Of a DNA stretch of 64,000 bases, positions 44,115-53,548 are shown piece after piece. Within the stretch, counting starts at the first letter, position 1; every line of letters starts with the position of its first letter. The position numbers and the translations under genes are program-made. The notes beneath the pieces are model-generated. The model did not search any database. It had not been told where the DNA came from and saw only the letters and a program-made list of their open reading frames with translations. The stretch is from Sporosarcina obsidiansis (GTDB lineage Bacteria > Bacillota > Bacilli > Bacillales_A > Planococcaceae), in the NCBI RefSeq assembly GCF_009651005.1, contig NZ_WHVW01000005.1, forward strand, positions 62,001-126,000, given 5' to 3'.

Positions 44115-46625
44115 ATGGTTTCATTATTTAGGAGGAGAAAAGATTCGGATGTACAACTACTGGGACAGAATATATTAGATAAGATCACACTCGATACAAC
44201 TAAGACTCTAGTCATTGAACTGGACATAGAAGGAATCATTACATCGATACATGGAGACTTGCAACTAAGCCCTAGTTTTGAATTCCTCGTTGGCCAATCT
44301 TTTAAAAATATTATACTTCCTGATGAAGTAAACAGATTCAGTGAAATGCTTAATACCGTTCTTAATGGTGGCATAAAGATTTCCGAACATATAACTTTAA
44401 ATCATGATCAATTGCAAGTGGATCTCTCTTTTTTTCCTGACTTCTCGGAAAATGGAGTTATTAAAGGGGTTCATTGCCTGGTAACAAATGTTCATCTTAA
44501 ACACGAACCTACATTACTTTCTAACCATAATATTCAGAAATTCCTAACAAGTTCTCATGAATTTACAGGTCTACTCGATACCAGTGGAAGAATATTACAT
44601 GAAAGTTTCACTAGTCAAAACCTTCTAGGATATGATCCTTACCACGTCAAAGGAGAATACTTTACAAGTTATATTCACAAAGAAGATGAACAAACTTTTT
44701 GGGAATTAATAAATGAGGTGAAGGATAGACCTTATTCTTCAATTTCAACAGAATTGAAAATTAAAGATAATGCCGATGAATGGCATACATTTGAAGCTAC
44801 GTTTACAAATCTATTAAACGAGACTGACATAGGAGCTATTCTTTATTCTTGCCGCGATATTACAGAATTTAAAAAACAGCAATCAAAAATCACCTATTTA
44901 TCTACACATGATCAGTTTACAGGCTTACCTAATCGAAGAGCATTTGAAGAGAAAGTAGATTTAGAAGTTAAGTTAGCTACGATCTATAATCAAAGTTTTG
45001 GTGTGATTTATTTAAAGTTAGATGGCTTTGAATATTTAAACAACGTCATGGGTTCTTCACTTACCGATCAGTTTATTGAAGAGTTTTCACTAAATGTAAC
45101 TACTGCCTTCAATAGAAAAGTAGAGATGCTATGTAAATCAGATGAAACAAGTTTTTATATTTTAACTAAAAGCATGCAAGATTCCTCATTAATCATTAAA
45201 TTTGTAGAAGACTTACTAGATCATTTGAAAGCACCTACACAATTTCAACAATATAATATATCGCTCACTTCCAAAGTGGGTGTTAGTATTTTCCCTCATA
45301 CTTGTACAACAACAAACGAGTTACTCATTAATTCAAAATCTGTTTCTTACTTAGCTGACACAAAGGGAGGTACTAATTATCGTGTCACTTCACAAACTGA
45401 TTTGGAAGTAGTAAAAAGATTATTTTCATTGCGAAATGATTTAAAGTTCTCGCTCCATAGACAACAATTTAAAATGCTTTATAAACCTATTTTTCATGCA
45501 AAGACAGGTCTAATTGAGTACGTGGAGGCTGTGCTGCGATGGGAGCATCCAGTATACGGAACGATTACACCAAAAGAATTTATACATGTGGCAGCGGAGT
45601 ATGATCTAATTGATTCGATTGGTGAGTGGGCTCTTCAAACCGTATTTACAAATCTCTCTCAATGGCATAATAACGATTACTACGTCAGAGCTGCTATTAA
45701 TTTCTCTCCAAAGCAGTTGGATAATCCCAATTTTATTCCTATAGTGCAGAAAGTTTTAGCCGAAACACAGATAGATCCGCAATGGATTCATCTTGAAATT
45801 ACGGAACAGTGTAAATTTAATGATATTAATACTTTGAAAAAAATACGCAGCTTGCAGGAAATGGGTTTCCATATATCGTTAGATGATTTTGGTACAGGTT
45901 ATAATTCATTGAAAAACTTGCAACTTATAAAACCAGACACTATTAAAATTGAAAAATCTTTTATAAAAGATTTATTGACAGACTCAAATTCAGAAAGCAT
46001 TATTTCATCTATCATGCATATGGCAAAGAATCTTTCTATCCAAGTAGTGGCTGCTGGGGTAGAAACTATTGAACAAAAGAACTTTTTACTAAGTGAAGAG
46101 TGCGATTACTTACAAGGCCCTCTATTCAGTAGACCTGTTTCCTTAGAAGTAATGGAGAAACTACTTAAGAAACAGTGGGGAGATCCTATCCCTACTCTTC
46201 TTGACGGGAAAGAACAGAGAAAATATTTTCGAATTCCACTTGTGTATCCACTTGAAGCAAATATGACGGTATCTGAATTGAATGGCAAAAAGATTGAAGT
46301 GAGTAAGACGAGCATTTTAATCGATAATATAGGACCAGGTGGGTTACGCTTTATTTCAAATATACATCTACCAGTAGAAGCTAATTTTGTTTTAAATTTC
46401 GAAGTGAAAATCTTTGGCGAAATACATTCTCTGCATGGATCCATTGTACATTCTTTTGAAAAACAGCAACTGCGCTATTATGGTGTAAAACTCAGAATGA
46501 CAGAAAATCAGCGCGATAAATATATTAGTATATTAAATAATTTGCAATTAAAGTTGAAAAAATCACCAACCTTACCTGATCATTTATTTTACTTAGATAA
46601 TATTCATACCTACTTTAAAAGGTAA
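44115..46625 (+). CDS. PAS-GGDEF-EAL-PilZ cyclic-di-GMP protein with a degenerate cyclase site
   Basis: An 836-residue cytosolic protein. Order: two PAS-like domains (about 25-125 and 140-255), GGDEF domain (about 260-420), EAL domain (about 435-690) and a C-terminal PilZ domain (about 700-820). The cyclase motif position reads KSDETSF instead of GGDEF, so cyclase activity is unlikely. The EAL motif is EAV in YVEAVLRWEHP, while LDDFGTGYNSL and LEITEQ are kept, so phosphodiesterase activity is possible. The PilZ domain has RKYFR and DNIGPGG, a usable binding motif. It probably breaks down c-di-GMP under control of its own PilZ. Confidence 0.88.
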   Translation: MVSLFRRRKDSDVQLLGQNILDKITLDTTKTLVIELDIEGIITSIHGDLQLSPSFEFLVGQSFKNIILPDEVNRFSEMLNTVLNGGIKISEHITLNHDQLQVDLSFFPDFSENGVIKGVHCLVTNVHLKHEPTLLSNHNIQKFLTSSHEFTGLLDTSGRILHESFTSQNLLGYDPYHVKGEYFTSYIHKEDEQTFWELINEVKDRPYSSISTELKIKDNADEWHTFEATFTNLLNETDIGAILYSCRDITEFKKQQSKITYLSTHDQFTGLPNRRAFEEKVDLEVKLATIYNQSFGVIYLKLDGFEYLNNVMGSSLTDQFIEEFSLNVTTAFNRKVEMLCKSDETSFYILTKSMQDSSLIIKFVEDLLDHLKAPTQFQQYNISLTSKVGVSIFPHTCTTTNELLINSKSVSYLADTKGGTNYRVTSQTDLEVVKRLFSLRNDLKFSLHRQQFKMLYKPIFHAKTGLIEYVEAVLRWEHPVYGTITPKEFIHVAAEYDLIDSIGEWALQTVFTNLSQWHNNDYYVRAAINFSPKQLDNPNFIPIVQKVLAETQIDPQWIHLEITEQCKFNDINTLKKIRSLQEMGFHISLDDFGTGYNSLKNLQLIKPDTIKIEKSFIKDLLTDSNSESIISSIMHMAKNLSIQVVAAGVETIEQKNFLLSEECDYLQGPLFSRPVSLEVMEKLLKKQWGDPIPTLLDGKEQRKYFRIPLVYPLEANMTVSELNGKKIEVSKTSILIDNIGPGGLRFISNIHLPVEANFVLNFEVKIFGEIHSLHGSIVHSFEKQQLRYYGVKLRMTENQRDKYISILNNLQLKLKKSPTLPDHLFYLDNIHTYFKR

Positions 46626-46660
46626 ACGCCCGGTTGCACAAAACGATCATGAGTAAACAC

Positions 46661-47066
46661 ACAAAGGAGCTGTCCTGAAAGTGAAATATCTTTCAGTGGC
46701 AGTTATTTTATTTACGTAAAAAAGTTAGGCAACGCGCCAAAGTTGCATCGCACCGATCGGTTTCTATGAGCGGTTGAGCGGGGGTTATGATCACGTATGC
46801 GGTTTCTATGAGCGGTTGACCGGATCTTATGATCGCGTATGTGGTTTCTATGAGCGTTCGGCTGGGGGTTATGATCGCATATGTGGTTTCTATGAGCGGT
46901 TGCGTGAGATTTCCGACCTTACCACACAACCAGCCAAACGAGTCGTTCATCGCATATTTCACCTTCTTGAAAAAAGCCTAGGATGAACAGAAACTTTCCT
47001 ATCCATACAAAAATAAGAGCCGTCCGAAAAGACAGGTGAAAACGACTTTTCGGACAGCCCCTTTGT
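46661..47066. mobile_element. MITE-like element A with 15-bp terminal inverted repeats
   Basis: The ends are ACAAAGGAGCTGTCC (46661-46675) and the inverse of ACAAAGGGGCTGTCC (47052-47066), matching at 14 of 15. Each end carries a subterminal hairpin (CTGAAAG/CTTTCAG at left, GTCCGAAAAG/CTTTTCGGAC at right). A second copy, inverted, lies at 58552-58852. There is no transposase gene; target duplications are not clear. It sits exactly between two convergent genes and touches the yqhG stop codon. The TIR resembles the GGGCTGTCC ends seen in some Firmicute IS families, which is an impression rather than a database match. Confidence 0.65.
46759..46905. repeat. Tandem 42-bp repeats inside element A
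   Basis: Three full units start at 46759, 46801 and 46843, with a partial fourth at 46885. Each begins GGTTTCTATGAGCG and ends near GATCGCGTATGT. As 42 is a multiple of 3 and the unit lacks stops, both strands stay open (14-residue units such as GSYDRVCGFYERL on plus), but no ribosome site supports translation. Confidence 0.85.
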
Positions 47067-47878
47067 CATTTATGCATCTGTGACCTTGCATGGTCCCCTA
47101 TTAAATAAAACAATCCACCATTCAAAACTTCGATCGTAATCCGGGGCTTAAACCGTTCCTCCATCGCATTCTTCTCAATCTCATAACACTCTGGCTTCTC
47201 ATCTTGTCCTTCATAAAAATAATCTAACACTGCTTGATCTTTTTGCCATCGCTTTTTTGCTTCTTCCGCCCACGTCTGATCCTCTTCTCTAACCATTTGA
47301 TCCACTACGGCATCTAAACGATCCAACGCGCGAACGGGTGTAATAATATACGGTAAGTTAAATACCTGTTCAGGTGAATCCTTCACTAAGTCCAACTTGG
47401 TTAACCTCTCTTGAAACTCTTGAAAAACGGCTCCCGTCATCAAGTTGATACCTAGTGAATAAAGAGTTTCTTTCGTTTGATGACTGCAATAAGAGATTTT
47501 ATAATTAACTCCCAACCAAGGTGTCAAAATCATTTGTCCATCCGGTGCACTATGAACTTGCTCGTACATCTTCACAAACGAACCCATTTCCTTAGTTACT
47601 CGAAACAGTTGATGGAGTCGTGGCGAGCCGAAATGCACTACTTCTCCTTTCACCCCTTCTTTTAGCTGCTGAATATCCGTTATCAGTGTAATTTGTGCAG
47701 GATTAGGCGTTTCATTGACACTTTCTATATACTTCCAATAAAATGGACGATTCATAATTTTTTTGTCCATATCAATCGTTAATTGGATATTCAAATAATG
47801 CTCATTTTCGTTGATTATTGGGCATTTATTTTCATTGAAAAATTGACGTAGATACTCATGAATTTGTTGCGGATACAT
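47066..47878 (-). CDS. yqhG: YqhG family protein
   Basis: A 270-residue soluble protein of unknown function recognised as B. subtilis YqhG: MYPQQIHEYLRQFFNENKCP at the start and the central LTPWLGVNYKISYCSHQTKE. I chose ATG 47878, 4 codons' distance after AAGGAGGATGTGC. It follows the helicase yqhH by 21 bp, the same pairing as in B. subtilis, which suggests they work together. Confidence 0.82.
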   Translation of the reverse strand: MYPQQIHEYLRQFFNENKCPIINENEHYLNIQLTIDMDKKIMNRPFYWKYIESVNETPNPAQITLITDIQQLKEGVKGEVVHFGSPRLHQLFRVTKEMGSFVKMYEQVHSAPDGQMILTPWLGVNYKISYCSHQTKETLYSLGINLMTGAVFQEFQERLTKLDLVKDSPEQVFNLPYIITPVRALDRLDAVVDQMVREEDQTWAEEAKKRWQKDQAVLDYFYEGQDEKPECYEIEKNAMEERFKPRITIEVLNGGLFYLIGDHARSQMHK

Positions 47879-47899
47879 GCACATCCTCCTTCACAGGGG

Positions 47900-49423
47900 C
47901 TAGTAATTTGTCGCCAAAATATCATCTAACTCCCCAACGACTTTTTCAAAAATCCCTATTTTCCCTTGAAGTACATCCAATATATGATCCTCGATTGTCT
48001 GCTGAATGGCTAAATTATATATGTGGACATCATGTTCTTGACCTAATCGATGCACACGTCCGATCCGTTGCTCTAATTTCATCGGATTCCAAGGTAAATC
48101 ATAATTGATGACATGATGGCAAAACTGAAGGTTAATCCCTTCGGCACCTGATTCGGTTGCAATTAGCACTTGCGCATTCTGCTTAAACAGATGCTTTATC
48201 CACTCTCGACTATTTTTGCTTAACTTGCCGTTAAATATCACACTGGAAATACCTTTTGAATGAAAATATTCATGTAAATAGTTTTGAGTGCCTCGATATT
48301 CAGTAAAGAGGATAACCTTATCATTCGCATTCAGTATAATTTCAACTGCTTTTTCTGCCTTCGAATGAATGTCTAGCATGTCTAACCGTTGAATGACATC
48401 ATTTACATATGCCAACTCTTCAGACGTACTACATTCGGCATACAATTTCTTTAACGTACCTAGCGTGGCTTCCTGACTACTGCACATTTCTCTTTGCAAC
48501 GTCATCGTAGAAAAAGCATCTGAAAAAACGGGTGAAACATGTTTTAGCTCTGAAAGTAGTTGGTAGACGTCTCTTTCCTCCGCCGTAAATTCAACAGGTA
48601 CGACTTGAACTTGGCGATTAGTCCATTTGACTCCCGTATCTTGTCTTCTATTTCGAACCATTACTTGGTTGACCAATTCCTTTAAATAATTATCCTGATC
48701 CACATCTCGTTTACTACCAGAAAACACAGACGTAAACGAATCGTAGTTTCCTAAATGTCCTTGTTTTAGTAATGTTACGAGGTAAAACAGTTCGAACACA
48801 TCGTTCTGAATAGGTGTTGCGGTTAACAGTAAACAAAACTTCTTCTTTAAATTCTGTACAAACGTATAGCTGATCGTTTTATGATTCTTTAATTTATGTG
48901 CCTCATCCACGATGATCAAATCATAATCTTGCGCATAAATTTTTTCTTTATGAGGACTTCGTTTCGCGGTATCCAAGCTCATGACGACTACATCCACATA
49001 GTCCAGTTCGTAATTCTTTTTATACAACATCGCTGGTATATGAAATTTTTGATGCAATTCTTCCACCCATTGATTGACGAGAGAAGCAGGAGCTAGGATG
49101 AGTGCTTTTTTCACAAGACCTCGTATCATATATTCTTTTAAGATTAATCCTGCTTCGATGGTTTTTCCAAGTCCTACCTCATCAGCTAGAATCGCTTTCC
49201 CATTCATTTCTTCAATCACTCGTTCCGCCACTTCTAATTGATGTGCAAGCGGCGTGACAGTAGGGACATATTTTAGCGACTGTAGGCCTGAAAAATCGGT
49301 AATTAAGTTTTGTTTCGCGATGTCATAACTCATCTTATATAACGTCCAACTATCCCATGATTGACGATTTTCTAACCGTTCTATAAAGCCTTCTTTCCAA
49401 TCAGAGGACTTTTCAATCAGCAT
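47900..49423 (-). CDS. yqhH: SNF2-type helicase-like ATPase YqhH
   Basis: A 507-residue Snf2/RapA-like protein: Walker A ADEVGLGKTIEAGLILKEY, DEAH box in IIVDEAHKLKN, LLTATPIQND, and helicase C motifs ESGAEGINLQFC and QRIGRVHRLGQ. It acts as a dsDNA translocase rather than a strand-separating helicase, probably on protein-DNA complexes. ATG 49423 follows GAGGTGAATCTT; the frame extends to 49450 without better support. It pairs with yqhG. Confidence 0.88.
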   Translation of the reverse strand: MLIEKSSDWKEGFIERLENRQSWDSWTLYKMSYDIAKQNLITDFSGLQSLKYVPTVTPLAHQLEVAERVIEEMNGKAILADEVGLGKTIEAGLILKEYMIRGLVKKALILAPASLVNQWVEELHQKFHIPAMLYKKNYELDYVDVVVMSLDTAKRSPHKEKIYAQDYDLIIVDEAHKLKNHKTISYTFVQNLKKKFCLLLTATPIQNDVFELFYLVTLLKQGHLGNYDSFTSVFSGSKRDVDQDNYLKELVNQVMVRNRRQDTGVKWTNRQVQVVPVEFTAEERDVYQLLSELKHVSPVFSDAFSTMTLQREMCSSQEATLGTLKKLYAECSTSEELAYVNDVIQRLDMLDIHSKAEKAVEIILNANDKVILFTEYRGTQNYLHEYFHSKGISSVIFNGKLSKNSREWIKHLFKQNAQVLIATESGAEGINLQFCHHVINYDLPWNPMKLEQRIGRVHRLGQEHDVHIYNLAIQQTIEDHILDVLQGKIGIFEKVVGELDDILATNY

Positions 49424-49565
49424 AAGATTCACCTCAACCTGCATTTTCATTCTGATTAGAGTACCCCAAAAAGAAGTTCTTATGATGTGTTCAATTTAAT
49501 TGAAAAAATATAGAAACATATCTAACATAATCTTTTCCATTGTTAATAGGATTTCTTTATACAAA

Positions 49566-49593
49566 AAAACACGCCTTTTTAAAAGCGTGTTTT
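49566..49593 (-). terminator. Terminator of the SLH-domain gene
   Basis: A 9-bp stem AAAACACGC / GCGTGTTTT followed by TTTGTATAAAG on the minus strand. Confidence 0.75.
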
Positions 49594-49638
49594 CTAGGAT
49601 TAATACAGCATTCAACTATATTCATGAGATCATTGTTT

Positions 49639-51864
49639 TTACTGGATATCCCGTCTACTCTCTGCCATTGTATGAGCCAAACGAATTGTAGAAGCTGCTA
49701 GTTCAGCGTATGTCACTTCCTGTCTTGGATTAAACTGATTTTTCTCAGCTGTTAATAATCCGAGCGAGTTTGCGATCGCAACAGAGCCTATAGTAGCAGA
49801 TTGAATTTGATCTGTATCCGTGAAATTCAACTTAAAAATACTGCTATCTTTAGCTGCTTGCTCAAGACCAAGAACGCGAATATACCAAACTGCCAATTCT
49901 TCTTTCGAGATGGGAGAATCTACATCAAAGTTCTTTTCAGGTTTAATGATCCCCGCTTCTGCTGCACGTTCAACCACTTGATAGTACGGGTGCTTAACGC
50001 CTATATTGTCAAATGTTTGATTCGTGTGCTCTTGTCCAGGGAAATAACTACCTTGATAGAAATAGGTGAGCGAATTCATTAACACTTTCAATGCTTCTCC
50101 TTTTGAAATGGCAACATCCGCATTAAATTTTTTCACATCTTTGACGTCCAACACTTTCGCATTCAGCAGATAATTCAACTCTTCTTCTGCCCACGGATGT
50201 GAAATTTTAACAGAGTTCTTCCCGCTAAACATATTGTTCCATTCTCCTGTGCTGGCATCTAGATAACTAAATGAATCTCCATTAAATACAGGCGCATAAA
50301 CTAGATCGTACTGCTGCTCTTTTTCTTTTTGCGCTGGCTTCATATACATAAGCTTCAGGCTAAGTGCCTCTTTCATCAACGTTTTTGCTTTCTCATCGGA
50401 AATCGCTTCGTCCTTTGATGGCCAATTTTCCGTATCTTGATAATTAACATTCAAACTGTTTAATGACCCATCTGCAGCGATTCCTACACTAATCTCATCA
50501 CCTATTACGACAATTCCATTGACAAGTCTAGGGAATGAAAATTGATAGGTCCCCATTCTTTCATCAAAGTAAGGGTCTCCTACTGGCATTGCATAGTTAT
50601 GCAAATAGGAAGGAGCCCATTTTTTTGCGTACGCTACCGCTTTTTCAAGTGCCTCTTGTTGAGATAGAGTGCTTTCATTTGTTGATTCCTGCCCTATTTC
50701 CTTCAGCGTTTGTTCTTCAAAATTATGATACTGAATGACCTCTCCTGTATGTTTATTGATTTCTAAGCTTGAACCAGATCCACCATTTGCATAATGATAC
50801 ATGTATTGGATACTGAAAACTTCTTGACCATTATGATTCTTTATCTCTTGTATAGATTCAATCACTAATTTCACTTTATCTGACGTAACAGCCAGAAGTT
50901 GTTCAGCAATCTTCTTTGCGCCTTCAATTGTCATCCCTTCCTGTCGTGGAGGAAGTGGCTTCGCAGATAACTTTTCAATTTTTCTTTCTTTCGGGAACTG
51001 TCCGACGTATCCGTTTGCAGTCATCCATTCTCCTGAGAGCGCATTTATTCCTTGTAACCTATTTGTCGGTTGGTAAACAAGTTGAACCGTACGATCACCT
51101 GTTTCATAATCATAATTAATTTGATAGTTTAAGTCTACAGAAAGATGATCCTTCATTTTCTTTAACATTTCTTCGTTACTTTTGATTTTACTGACGTCTG
51201 CAAAAGTAGAGGATTTCTGATTCGGTTGAGACTTGTAAAAACTGCCTATCTCCCCATTTCCTAATACAGACACTTCTATCCGTTGATCAGCGATAGGGAC
51301 TTGATTTTTAGTACGTGCGTAAGAAAATGAGTATCGAATAGGTTCTGTTAATATCTGCCTCGGAAAATAATTAGATGTGTCTGATTCCAATTGATAGTAT
51401 TTACCACCGAGAAACTTCTTCATAAATTCTTCTGCTATTTTACCAGCGTCTTCTTTTGAAACCTTTGCTGGAAACAAAGCATCTGCTATATTAGCAGGTT
51501 GGTAAGAAAAATGCTCAACGTCCAGTTCTTCGCCAACAAATCCTATATACCCATGCATCCGCTTCCCATTAATGAGTTTAGTAAAACTTAGGTCATATCG
51601 TACCGTTTCATCATCTTGGAAAATGTGCGCGCTGCTCATATGAAAATCACTAGCATTTAGAAAGTCAAACTGATTCGGGAAAAGTTGCCGAAATTTCTTG
51701 ATTAATTCATCTTTCGTAAAAACTGTTTCTGTCGACGCCAATTGAATTCGCACCTTTTCTGGTTGTCCATTCATTATGGTTGAAGCATCGGTAATCGATG
51801 AAAACATACCCATAGATAATACAGAAGAAGCTACAATTGCACTAACTTTTTTAATAGTAACCAA
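49639..51864 (-). CDS. Surface protein with YcdB/PepSY-like repeats and C-terminal SLH domains
   Basis: About 741 residues. The signal peptide spans residues 1-27. Two or more PepSY/YcdB-YcdC-like modules follow (about 40-560), each with patterns such as SKEDAGKIAEEFMKKFLGG and KHTGEVIQYHN. Three SLH segments end the protein (HPWAEEELNYLLNAKVLDVK, HPYYQVVERAAEAGIIKPEK, IANSLGLLTAEKNQFNP), which anchor proteins to secondary cell wall polymers. The start is probably TTG 51864 after AGGGGGATTATT. The function of YcdB modules is unknown, with protease inhibition suggested for PepSY. Confidence 0.85.
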   Translation of the reverse strand: MVTIKKVSAIVASSVLSMGMFSSITDASTIMNGQPEKVRIQLASTETVFTKDELIKKFRQLFPNQFDFLNASDFHMSSAHIFQDDETVRYDLSFTKLINGKRMHGYIGFVGEELDVEHFSYQPANIADALFPAKVSKEDAGKIAEEFMKKFLGGKYYQLESDTSNYFPRQILTEPIRYSFSYARTKNQVPIADQRIEVSVLGNGEIGSFYKSQPNQKSSTFADVSKIKSNEEMLKKMKDHLSVDLNYQINYDYETGDRTVQLVYQPTNRLQGINALSGEWMTANGYVGQFPKERKIEKLSAKPLPPRQEGMTIEGAKKIAEQLLAVTSDKVKLVIESIQEIKNHNGQEVFSIQYMYHYANGGSGSSLEINKHTGEVIQYHNFEEQTLKEIGQESTNESTLSQQEALEKAVAYAKKWAPSYLHNYAMPVGDPYFDERMGTYQFSFPRLVNGIVVIGDEISVGIAADGSLNSLNVNYQDTENWPSKDEAISDEKAKTLMKEALSLKLMYMKPAQKEKEQQYDLVYAPVFNGDSFSYLDASTGEWNNMFSGKNSVKISHPWAEEELNYLLNAKVLDVKDVKKFNADVAISKGEALKVLMNSLTYFYQGSYFPGQEHTNQTFDNIGVKHPYYQVVERAAEAGIIKPEKNFDVDSPISKEELAVWYIRVLGLEQAAKDSSIFKLNFTDTDQIQSATIGSVAIANSLGLLTAEKNQFNPRQEVTYAELAASTIRLAHTMAESRRDIQ

Positions 51865-52057
51865 AATAATCCCCCTAAAAAGAATGTTTTTCCAATTATA
51901 CAATTATTTACTCTAGATGTAAACATGATTCACTATATAATCCGCCTTGCTTTCCAGTAACGGCAGATCAATACCCTATAGATTTTATGAGTGTTTAGGA
52001 GTAAATATGTTCTTTTAACTCTAAACACCTCAAATCAAGGTAAGAAATTCAAACAAC

Positions 52058-52087
52058 AAAAGCACTCATCGTCAAAATGAGTGCTTT
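52058..52087 (-). terminator. Terminator of the AAA-VWA operon
   Basis: An 11-bp stem AAAGCACTCAT / ATGAGTGCTTT with a short loop, followed by TGTTGTTTGAA on the minus strand. Confidence 0.75.
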
Positions 52088-52103
52088 TCATATCAGATAT
52101 GAA

Positions 52104-53534
52104 TTAGATTTCAAAAGCAGTAAAACTTCCTTCCTCGTTAAAATCTGTCACATGCAGGATTCTGTCCGAAAATGGTTCTACTGTATTTGTGTTAGTACCG
52201 ATCACTAGCGATAAAACACGGAATTCCTTTTCTTTCTTTTTTTCATTAAATTCGTTTAGGAAGGAATCACTTATCTCGTCTTCACCATCCGTAACAAAAA
52301 TTACATCCGCTTGTTTGAAAGAGCTTTGACTAATTACTTTCATCGCTCCCTCCAATGGCAAGGTGAAGTCTGTACCCCCTCCTAGATAGGTTCGGGCTAA
52401 ACGAATTAGCTCTGTTCCTGTAATTTTTCCTTTTTCATATGTATAACATTGTATGCTAGTAGAAAATAATAATACGCACAAATCTCTACGTTGCTTTTTC
52501 GCGATTGACAGGAGTGCTAGTATAAATCCTTTTGATTGGTTATCAAGCAACTTCATGCTACCTGACTGATCCAAGCAAAATATAATCGGACCCTTACCCA
52601 ACTGCTCACGCTTTTTCTGTTCATATTGCATCGTCTCACCTTCTGCAAAGCGCCGTAAAAAATCATTTTTCATAACGTGGTGAGTATATAAGCTCAATTC
52701 CATCGGCAGTAGCCTCTCCATTTCGTTCCCTAGTGTTACGCCGCGCCTTTCTATCGACTCTGTATAGTTCGAGTTTTGCTTCTCACGCGCAACTTGTTTG
52801 AATCTACCTGCCCATTCAGCAATTTCCTGCATCTTCGGATCCAGTGCAACTTTTTCGGCAACTGTTAACTGATCACGCAATGGAATTCTTTTTAGATCCG
52901 CATCGCCTTTTCCCGCACTCAATCCACCCATCAGTGATAGTAAACTTTCTTTTACTTGTATCGTTTCTTCGATTGCTTCATCCATCATTTGCGAAAAACG
53001 CTCGCTGTTCGTTTCAAGCGTTAGCTGTAATTTCTCATCCAAATCAATCATTGCTTCTTCAAGCTTCTGGACTACACCATTCTCTGCTTCTTCTGTCTGC
53101 TCTGTCGGCAGTTGATCCCGTAAAGTTTGGACTGTTTCTATTTGTTTTTGCAATTCTTCATCTAGCTCTTTTTGTTCTTCTAGCCAATTATTAATCATTT
53201 CGCCAAACTTCACTGCACAAACAGCTGACGCTACATCATTTAATCGCGTAAATCTTCGATATTCTTCAAAATGATCATCAACCATGATTCGTTTCATGAT
53301 CGTTCGATTTGGTTTTAATGTCCTATCTGTACTTTCTTTAAGGAGTCTTGGTTTCATTTTATATAATGAAGCCCAAATATCGCCTAGTAATGATTCCATC
53401 GTTGGCAATTCGCCTTCTTCTCTCACCTTCTGTAACCCGTCCGTCATCTCAAAAATTTCTTTAAAGCGTCTTTTATCAAATGCATCTGTGTTTAATACAG
53501 AACGGTGATCTCTGATTATTTTACTTCTCCTCAT
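52104..53534 (-). CDS. VWA-domain protein (ViaA-like)
   Basis: About 476 residues. A helical N-terminal part (1-290) with a coiled-coil stretch around 125-190 is followed by a C-terminal von Willebrand A domain. Its MIDAS motif is CLDQSGSMKL, with the Thr of GGGTDFTLPL and the Asp of FVTDGEDE. ATG 53534 follows GAGGGGTGTTTTTC; upstream in-frame ATG 53552 overlaps the AAA gene and is less likely. It is the partner of the MoxR-type ATPase, as in RavA-ViaA of Enterobacteria. Confidence 0.87.
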   Translation of the reverse strand: MRRSKIIRDHRSVLNTDAFDKRRFKEIFEMTDGLQKVREEGELPTMESLLGDIWASLYKMKPRLLKESTDRTLKPNRTIMKRIMVDDHFEEYRRFTRLNDVASAVCAVKFGEMINNWLEEQKELDEELQKQIETVQTLRDQLPTEQTEEAENGVVQKLEEAMIDLDEKLQLTLETNSERFSQMMDEAIEETIQVKESLLSLMGGLSAGKGDADLKRIPLRDQLTVAEKVALDPKMQEIAEWAGRFKQVAREKQNSNYTESIERRGVTLGNEMERLLPMELSLYTHHVMKNDFLRRFAEGETMQYEQKKREQLGKGPIIFCLDQSGSMKLLDNQSKGFILALLSIAKKQRRDLCVLLFSTSIQCYTYEKGKITGTELIRLARTYLGGGTDFTLPLEGAMKVISQSSFKQADVIFVTDGEDEISDSFLNEFNEKKKEKEFRVLSLVIGTNTNTVEPFSDRILHVTDFNEEGSFTAFEI

Positions 53535-53548
53535 GAAAAACACCCCTC

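Noticed and set aside
46774..46986. A repeat-protein gene on the plus strand (and a mirror one at 46962-46708 on the minus strand)
   Set aside because: Open frames follow from stop-free repeats of 42 bp; neither has a ribosome site and both lie inside a TIR-bounded element.
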